64,000 bases of DNA from NCBI RefSeq assembly GCF_000204055.1, contig NW_006768766.1:146233-210232 (forward strand). Reading direction: 5' to 3'. Each line of letters opens with the position of its first letter. The first letter of the stretch is position 1. This document shows positions 56,243 through 64,000 of the stretch, in pieces. The DNA is from Melampsora larici-populina 98AG31. Its lineage: Eukaryota; Basidiomycota; Pucciniomycetes; Pucciniales; Melampsoraceae. Position numbers and translations under genes: made by a program. The notes beneath the pieces were generated by a model. That model had not been told where the DNA came from. It saw nothing but the letters and a program-made list of their open reading frames with translations, and did not search any database.

Positions 56243-57450
56243 TTTAAATTTATTAAAGTTATTTAATCTTGGTTGAATTTAATTTTAATGATACGAAAAA
56301 GGTGAGACTAGCGAACTGAAGGAAGAGGGGAGTCGGGTAAAGCACCTGATAATCAGGAAACGAGAGATGGACTTGACAGGAGGGGAAGAAGCGAAAGATA
56401 GGCTTACTTCCCTCTGTTATATGTCCATGACTCCAGGGCCTGACTGATCAGTCTTGATGCCAAGCGTAACCTGCTAGGCATCATGCGATCTTGCTTGGTC
56501 GGATTCCGTAATCAAAATGCCCTGATCACGAAAGCGACCGTCAGGCCCAGCCCGACTCTCTCTCTCTGACTGGTGCTGACATGGACGTGTCGCAACCTCC
56601 TTCGTGCCTCATACGGGTACTAGCAATTACAGATATAACCAGTTGTAAACCTGCCTGGAGTTTTTACCAGTGACCACTGTTATTCTAAATTTTACCAAGG
56701 CACAATTTTTGGGCCTGTATGTTTTGAATTCACATCCAAGGCTTGATTTTTGTGGTTTTGAGTGATTAGTATAATGACTCGTGTAATGGTGATGTTTTTA
56801 CTATAGTCTTTGAGTGACCAAGTTGATACACATATCAGGCAGAGTTAGCTGAAGTGTCTCACAAAAGAGAACAAAAGAGAAACACAACCAATGATGGCTC
56901 TAGACTGTACCCAAAACCAAGAATGAACAAAAATACAAACATCATTATCAATTAAATGCATTTGAAGGTAACAATCATTGTCTGGTGTACAGCTCTATCA
57001 AAAGTGCAGACAATTGCTAATGATATGGAGATCATAATGATTATTTAAAAGGGTCAGAACATGCCTAATTTAAATGAATCAATAATGATACATTGATCAA
57101 TGAAGACCAGTTGCATGGAAGAACAGATGAAAGCTGGCTTGAAATGCAGTATAACGACATGAATCAATGATTTAGTTAAAAATGGGAATAAGCTGCCATC
57201 ACTTAAGTTGCCAAATTTGAAATCAATCGTGAAAATCAAATGAACAAAAGGACTTCAATAGGACGCATGGGAGCAAAACATGTCAAGCTGGGAAAAAGAA
57301 AGAGGAAGAAACTAATAGTACATAAACTATGGAACAGACAACAAGGCTCCTGCAAGGACCTTGTGACAATTTGTTTATAATATTTTGTACATATTGTATA
57401 CTTGTATTCAAATGGTTACCTTTTCTGGCGTGCAGTTAAACAACCACACA
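56243..57450. other. Intergenic, 5' of the gag-like gene
   Basis: No gene supported. A CT-rich stretch at 56560-56575 and AT-rich DNA. Confidence 0.45.
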
Positions 57451-57648
57451 GCCAACAAAGATGCCTCGGATTGAAAAATCCGAGGTATCATCGGACTCAA
57501 ATCCTCGGACAGAATCTTTCCGAGGTTTTGATCCGAGGTATTATTTTGCGTCAAAAAATACCTCGGATCAAATCCTCGGACGAGACCTGTCCGAGGGTTT
57601 CCATCCGATGATGCCTCGGATTTTTCAATCCGAGGCATCTATGTTGGC
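57451..57648. mobile_element. 198-bp foldback MITE
   Basis: Starts GCCAACAAAGATGCCTCGG and ends with its inverted copy CCGAGGCATCTATGTTGGC. The two arms pair over nearly the whole length. Each arm holds smaller palindromes such as CTCGGATT..AATCCGAG, so CCTCGGA/TCCGAGG recurs about a dozen times. No target duplication is evident. Confidence 0.85.
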
Positions 57649-60600
57649 GGTGCCAACACTTGCTGCAAAGACTGCAGTAGATACCAGACATGCACAACCA
57701 ATTTAAACAGTTGGTAATTGTAACTTGGGGTCAGACTCAGTGGGAATCCAAGCCCACAGAGAAGAGGGAGTTTCCCTCATCCCCAAGGCCACAGAGATGA
57801 GAGAAGCTTCCCTCATCACCATGGCGCTGGATCCAATTGTGCACCACACATCAGCAGATCAGAAACATGAACATAATGAATTGACTGGCACAAAGTTAAA
57901 CCACACAAAAAAATACATACATGATACACTACTGCATGTGAGAGGACAGCAACTATTTGGCTGACCCTTCACTGAAAGATGAAGTGCAGACAAAAATAAA
58001 TTCTTCTCTTGGAACACTCAAGTGACAACTGCAACAGTTAGTTGACCTCTAATAAGACACTTTGGTGCCAGTGGGATGGCTGAGCTGTCCTTCTTGGATC
58101 TAGCTTGGAGATCTGGTTGATACAGCTCTGGAGCCTGCAGTACTTTACACTCTGAGAAATTAGAGGTGCCACAGGGGTACTTTATACTCTGTAGTAGAGG
58201 GACCAAGTTGTAAATTCCAAGCTTGTTCTTGTAGCTACTTCTCCCACTAGCTAAGAACACTAGTGGGTTCTGCAAGCACCTGAGCAATAAAGGAAGTAAG
58301 ACAATCAAACTACAACAGTATCACTTTACTCTATTCTTGGTGAAAAATCAAGTAGGCTGTGAAGCTGAGTTGTGTAATGATATCAAATGGGTTCCTCTTC
58401 CAAAGTGGGAAGAGGAGGGGTTTATATACTCTAAGACCTAGGTGTCAACTTGTGGTTGGCAATTAGGTTTGCTTCTCTTTGGGTTAGGTTTCACCTTTAC
58501 TATTTAAGTTATTGTTAAGTGACCATTGATGCTGAGCCATGAGGTGTAAATTGAATCTTCATAGTTTTAAACAAGTTACACATATTTACATATGTATTAC
58601 ATATATTTACATGTGTGTTTTTTAGTCCTTGGTCCTGTACATAGGGCTCAGGGCTGGCATTGTACATGTATAAACAAGTGTGAGGGTAGGAAAATTAAGT
58701 AAAGAGAAAGGAGTGTGAGCATAGATGGGCCATTGTGTTGCAAAAAGTGTGCAACACACGGCAGCACAACATGTTGCTTAGGCAGAAATGCAACACAACA
58801 CAGCTGTTTGGTCCGCTGTCAGTTGTGTTGCTCTATAGAGCCAAATGTTTTTTCATGTTGTGTTGCATTGCAGAGCAACACAACAACTAAAGAAACCCTG
58901 GCAACAGGTTATTAGGTGGGCCCTGGGTAAAGCAGTGGTATGTTCCAAGGCCTTTGGGGGTAGAATATGTAGAAAAAAACCCAATATGTAACATCCTTTG
59001 TCATTACAGCTGTTTCAACAAAGATTGATCTTTTTTGAAAATCTCGTCACAGTGGAAAACCTGGGTTTTGTCTCTCTGCTAATCTGGAGAATACAGAAAA
59101 AATAAACCCTATAAACAAGACTTTTGTCTGGTTTTGTTCACTGCGGCAAAAACTTTCTTGAAAAAAAGTGGTCAACCTTTCTTGAAATGGCTGTACATGA
59201 ATATTTTTTTGTGACTTCATAGGTAGGTAATAAAAATACATGGCTTGATTTGTTTCTTAAACCATTGTGGGAGATTGTACAGCCCTGGGTCACACTGCTC
59301 CTGTCTACATAGATAGAAATGTATTTTGTTGTGTTGCAAGCAATGCAACACAGCCACCCATTGCTGGTGTAAGAAACTCAGGGGGAAATCTCAGATTTTG
59401 TGCCTGGAGGGCTTGGATGTATGACCTACCCATTATCAGTTATCACAGGACCAGATTTTGATTTTCCCATTCTTAATGACTTAACCAAATGAACACACAA
59501 ATTCAGTGATGAAATGAAATGAGAAATTATTAAGAAGTAACACTGAATTCTACAAGATTTAGGCAACTGATTTTTCCAAATATTTACAATTGTGTTAGCC
59601 CAAGCAAAAGGTATGACTCCAATTAGAACACCACCTTTACATTTAGATCATACTATAGATAGTGGGTTGTGTCAAGACTGTGTGGTAACCATAAGTTTTG
59701 GCCCAAAATCTATGGTTGGCAACAAATCTAGGTTTGTTCAAAATTGAATTCTATTCCAAAAGACTTCTTTACACTCTTATTCTGAAAATGATTTCTCAGC
59801 CCAATTGAAGACAGTTTTTTTATAATTTCACTAAGTACATAAATCTTGATTCTTCACTGGCTTTTACAGACTCGCGGTGTCAGAGGTGTGGAGCTACTGA
59901 TTTGGGGTTACTTACCACTGTCTTGACACGAGCAACCATGCACCCAAATGTTTTCTAGCATATGCTACAAAAAAATGTTGCAGCAGCTTCAGCCAATACT
60001 TTTTCTCTTAAATCACATGCATCATCTCCTTTTCTCACATTTAAATTTGAATCCACTTCGTTTGTTCCATCTAGGGTGATATCTAGAGATGGAGATTGAT
60101 CTGTTTGGCAAAGTGCCTGTGGTGCGCTACAAGATAAACTACAGAATATGCGAAAGTCAGTTTTCTGCTTGGCCAAATGGTTGTGACTGAGAGAGAAAGA
60201 ATTGAAGTTGGTCGTGATCCGCATTGCCCCTTCACTCGACGTCACCAGAAAATCGCATCCTCGAACCGCGCGAGTGCGAATTGTATCGCCTGCTTTCGAA
60301 CAGTTAAGCTGGAGATTCTTTTTTAGATTCCGTGGGCGGTTTTAAGCACAAGAAGTCCACAAAGATAATGCGCCGTGACCCGCCCGCCTCCGCCCGCGCA
60401 AAGCTCGACCAAATGATCGCATGGAGCCTGAGCTTCCCGGATCCAAAGGACTGGCCTCGGGAGCAAAGGTCTGTTTCCCATTTCATGAGCTCTCTTGACG
60501 TTCCAAGAAGACATTTCATAAATCCGTAAAAAATCATTACATACCCGGCTTTCTCAGGAGAATAAGAGTAGGCGCTCGCTGATTTGGAAAGCGTTGGTGA

Positions 60601-61179
60601 AGTGTTTTAAGTCCAGAGTGCAGGGCTTTCGCTAGCTTAACATAAGGCCCCTAACCCCCGCAGAGACGTCAAGCCTGCGGAGGGGGGCTTACGACTTATC
60701 GGCAAATTTGGCCTGATACCAAATTCGGTTTGGCTGGGACTATCTCCAGCCGTCTTTTACACCACCTTCCCTTCAACAAACCCCTCAGACAGCTCTAGTA
60801 AGATGTCTGGATATTATTTTTCTCCATCTTTTGGTGTACTCAGATTCTGCATATTCTTCATAACGGCTCAAGGAGGTCAATGTCTAAAAAATAAAAAAAT
60901 AAAATATAACATATCATTCTGCTGCGACTACAGACACATTTACATATGCAAATGTATTTAGTTTTTTCGAGAGTTAAGTCCATCTCTCTCATTACCAAAT
61001 TGATCTACGTGGGTGTAACGTCATAAAGTACCACATCCAAGGGTATCGCTCAATTCCAAATATATCTATATCTGTAAGTCCTCACTTTCACTTGTTTCGA
61101 TCCGTCTCTATTTTCAAAGCTGATTGCTTTTGTTTGCGAAGTCAGTCTCGGGCCTCATCAGCTACATTGGGGCTTAAAT
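57649..61179. other. Long intergenic region, repeat remnants
   Basis: No supported gene over 3.5 kb. Contains the GCAACAC palindrome cluster, a GC-rich open frame at 60332-60529 (plus; Arg/Pro-rich, unrecognised) and a C-rich hairpin near 60653-60689 (CCCCCGCAG / CTGCGGAGGGGGG). Confidence 0.5.
58730..58885. repeat. Cluster of GTGTTGC/GCAACAC palindromes
   Basis: At least eight alternating copies of TGTTGC and GCAACA within 155 bp, several forming hairpins (for example GTTGTGTTGCTCT..AGAGCAACACAAC). A smaller pair recurs at about 59329-59352. Probably a decayed MITE. Confidence 0.6.
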
Positions 61180-63320
61180 ATGGACAGCGATACTGAGCCA
61201 GAGTTCGATCCGAGCCTTCTTGAGCTTGATGCTTCACTCTTGCAAGCTTCAACACCTCAAAAGCGCGTGCCACTTGTTGAACGAGTTTGTGAATATTTGG
61301 CGCAGCAAAACTCCGACACAAAATCGTTCCTTCTCGCTTACCTACACTCAACAAATGAAAAAATCATCAGACGCAAGAAACAGTGGGCCTTGGTCGCAAA
61401 AGGATGGAAATCTACCGAAGCAGTATTGGATGCCATCGCCGAGCTGGTGAATCAGAAGCCAGAATGTCGGCCTAAATGGAATGATTGGGTTCTTAAAAAG
61501 GTATTTTTCATGACTTTTGTCCACATTAGGCCTGTTATCAAACAGATAACTGATCCGTACTTGATTCACAGGCCAAGCTTATTGTAGCACAGCAGTCTCC
61601 ACCCCAAGGTAGCCAATACATCAATATAAATATGTTAGATACTAGTTTTTTTGATCACAAACAGGACGTGAAAAGGGAAGCAGATATTGTTCAAAGCATG
61701 GATTTTCTTCATCAATTGATTACTTCTAAGCTCCAACATGGTCATCAAGCCTGGAAGTCTGAGCGGAAACGACGTACTGAACATGAGGCAGCTGCAGATC
61801 TTGATTCTGATGGCTCGGATTCTGAGTTTGATTCTGGTTTGGAGTCGGATTCTCCGGAGCAATCCGAATTTGGCAAGGCAAAGGAATCGTCTTCAGCTTA
61901 TGTCTACAGAAGATCTAAAGATGCGGTTGAAAATGCAAATACTCGAATGAAAGCGGTAAGTGCCATTCTATGTCTAGACTTATTGGGATACGCACCATAC
62001 CGAACTGTTCTATTATGTCATATAATGTTAGATTGCTTTAACAACCATTCAGATGATATCTTACGGATGCAACCGTCGAAGCAATGGACTTCAGGTTCAA
62101 AACACAATCACTTTGCTTGCATGTGGTGTATCTGAGCGAGTCAACCACTATCTGTACCAAATCGGCCTCAGTTCATGTCGAAAATCAGCGCTACGTGGTC
62201 TACTAGCATTAGCAAAGCAAAAGTCACTCACGATTAAAGCAAAGATAAAAGCAGCGGCGACTTTTGGATTCATTATATGTATTGATAATATCGATATGAT
62301 GGAACGAGTTCACAGTCGACGAATTGATACGACCAGTAAAACATATCACGGCACTTGGGGCTATATTCACTTTCTCAATCCCAATCTTATATCTGGTCTC
62401 GATATCCTTCATTGTACTGTTCCTGCTTTCCAACAATACCTGAAAGACGACATCGAGAAGATGGTCAAGCCTGCAGAACTCCTTCCAAAAAAACCCGAGC
62501 AAAATCGATGGGTCTTGACATTGAAGAATCAAGCAGCTCGAGTGCTTCTCCGCTACACAAAAAAAAAAGATGACTTCAAATCTCTTCCCGTATTAAATCT
62601 ACCACCCATTGATCAGATCAAGGCCGAGAAACCTGACATCAACATGCTTAAGCTCATGGACTCTTCTGATAATGGTTCCGATGGAATTGCATCACTGTAC
62701 GACGAATTGATCAAGCAGACTGGCCTACCACCCGAGGACTTTGCAAACAGATTGCAAATGGTTGAAGGAGACCTCGGTACTTGTCTAAATTTCTCTGGCC
62801 TTGAAAGTCAACGTGTGCCTTCGAAGTCTATGGATGAAAGTCTTGGTCACTTGCTTATGGTTCCAGGCGCAGGTCATACCTTGTGGAATATTTCACAAGC
62901 TATCTTGTTGCATCATTGGGGTAATCCAGATGATAAGACCGATCTAGGTGCATGGCGAACCGTAGTAGAGCTTGGTGGAAAGAAAGAGAGACCAACTGCG
63001 AAAAAAGATTTTACTTCAATGATTTGAACGATTGAACAGGCTCATGAAGCAACTTTAACTGCTTGTATATTGTAAGTCATAACTTTAGATTTGGATATAC
63101 ACAAGTTTACTAATGAATAGTCTGTTTGTTTATATCAAGTTCGGTTTTGGGTCTTCCTGCAGGAACGGTCCAAGAATCCATTGAAATGTCTGTTGATGAT
63201 TTTGAAAAAACCGTAGAAAATGTCTTTATCAATTTCTTATCCGGCCAAGCTCTCCGTAAGGCTCGTCGGCAAAGGGACGTTGTAGTATTTAAAGCTCAAC
63301 AAGAGCTTTACAACACCTAA
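61180..63320 (+). pseudogene. DUF6589-type protein (five exons) with one in-frame TGA
   Basis: Exons: 61180-61500, 61572-61608, 61681-61955, 62053-63071, 63140-63320; joins in phase, 611 codons including the TGA at 63025-63027. Recognisable parts: FIICIDNIDMMERVHSRR, GTWGYIHFLNP, YDELIKQTGLPPEDFANRLQ, VEGDLGT, and the GAGHTLWNISQAIL block, all of which fit the DUF6589 family known from basidiomycetes (function unknown, copy-rich, suspected to be tied to mobile elements). The N-terminal 200 aa carry a Ser/Asp/Glu-rich linker. After the TGA the frame continues (TIEQAHEATLTACI) through a normal intron, so the stop is most likely a point mutation in a former CGA. Exon 3's acceptor (GGGAAG) is weak. 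Confidence 0.7.
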
Positions 63321-64000
63321 GAAGGGATAATCTACTACGTGTAATATAGTAGAAGTTGCCTAAAGACTGCCTTCTTCAAAGAAACCAGCACAAGGGCACT
63401 TGCTGACCACTTTGTGATAACAGAGAAAAGGATAAAAGGCACCAGAGAAATAAAGCAATACTGTTGTTAAGTATTATTCCCAGATTTTAAGCGCAAAAAA
63501 GTCACACGCTATGTTTATTACTAGCAATACTGTTGTAAGTATTATTCCCAATTAGACTTGTAGTCTTTAACACACGTAAATAAATTTCTCCTTGCTTTTG
63601 AAGGGGCGGATTTAAGTGATCTTAGTACAAATATAGTAAATAAATGATGATTTATAACACTACAACAAAGGTATAAGATGCAGAAAAGGGCGCTACAATC
63701 CCAAAATCATCAAGGAGTACTTATATCCACATGTAACAATCTTTACAACAGTCAACAGCCTCAAAAACCAATCAAATCCGCCTAAATAACCCTAAAAACC
63801 ATGTAATGACGCAATGTAATGATCTTGTTACTAATGTATGATGTAATTTTCACAGCCAAAAGTGATCAATGACGCAATGATGTAATGTACAGCACTTCTT
63901 AAGATGAATACAGGTGATTTTTTCCTTGTAAACTAGCTGAAACCCAATTTTTGAGATTACGAATTTTTTCAGATGTGCTCCAATTTTTGATTACTAAAGT
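63321..64000. other. 3' flank of the DUF6589 gene with a short direct repeat
   Basis: AGCAATACTGTTGT(TA)AGTATTATTCCCA occurs at 63454-63482 and again at 63523-63550. GACGCAATG-containing direct repeats occur near 63809 and 63871. No gene seen before the window ends. Confidence 0.5.

Noticed and set aside
60332..60529. GC-rich 65-codon open frame
   Set aside because: No start context, family or splice partners; also open on the opposite strand, so only mentioned as unresolved.

Overview
This window is nuclear DNA of a fungus, almost certainly a rust (Pucciniomycotina, order Pucciniales; AT-rich, Melampsora-like, genus tentative). The evidence is intron-rich genes with 60-95 bp GT-AG introns, conserved fungal genes (Hul4-type HECT ligase, Yta7/Abo1 AAA ATPase, alpha-arrestin, complex I NDUFS6 subunit), and several families expanded in rusts and their relatives (alpha-kinase, Tet/JBP-like oxygenase, DUF6589, GCM-finger transposase). 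Exon joins were made by hand: every intron in the well-resolved genes keeps the reading phase. Coordinates of multi-exon genes are start codon to stop codon, and exon lists are in the evidence fields.

Layout. 1-3.2 kb: the 3' end of an unknown gene and a five-exon rust hypothetical. 5.1-17.5 kb: a host-gene island, all on the minus strand (HUL4, YTA7, alpha-arrestin). 17.8-36.8 kb: a 19-kb nest of transposable elements, bounded on both sides by the same 154-bp sequence. It holds a decayed Harbinger transposase, tandem repeats, a candidate small secreted protein, and a GCM-finger (MULE-like) element. A pogo element sits in an intron of the GCM element, and the pogo element is itself split by a 4.4-kb CACTA-like element carrying pieces of host genes (a DEAH-box RNA helicase, a myotubularin and an unidentified gene). 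A truncated Ty3/gypsy element closes the right side. 37.0-43.6 kb: host genes resume with NDUFS6, which has a 6-nt microexon, and a Ser/Thr/Asn-rich single-pass membrane protein with at least 13 exons. 44.1-45.0 kb: a GC-rich patch with a small orphan gene. 45.3-56.2 kb: a lineage-specific block with an unknown multi-exon gene, a triple 227-bp tandem repeat, a Tet/JBP-like oxygenase gene convergent with an alpha-kinase gene, minisatellites, and a gag-like gene. 56.2-61.2 kb: mostly non-coding, with a foldback MITE and short palindromes. 61.2-63.3 kb: a DUF6589 gene.

How it fits together. The 154-bp repeat lies in the 5' flank of both the alpha-arrestin gene (minus) and NDUFS6 (plus). Before the insertion these were probably head-to-head neighbours sharing a promoter of about 330 bp. 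The order of events inside the nest can be read from target-site duplications: removing the CACTA-like element (TTT duplication) restores the pogo reading frame, and removing pogo (TA duplication) restores a 62-bp intron in the GCM gene. Eight in-frame stops in otherwise continuous repeat-family genes are all TGA, and seven of the eight are preceded by T. This is the pattern expected from C-to-T change at TCG sites (RIP-like decay).
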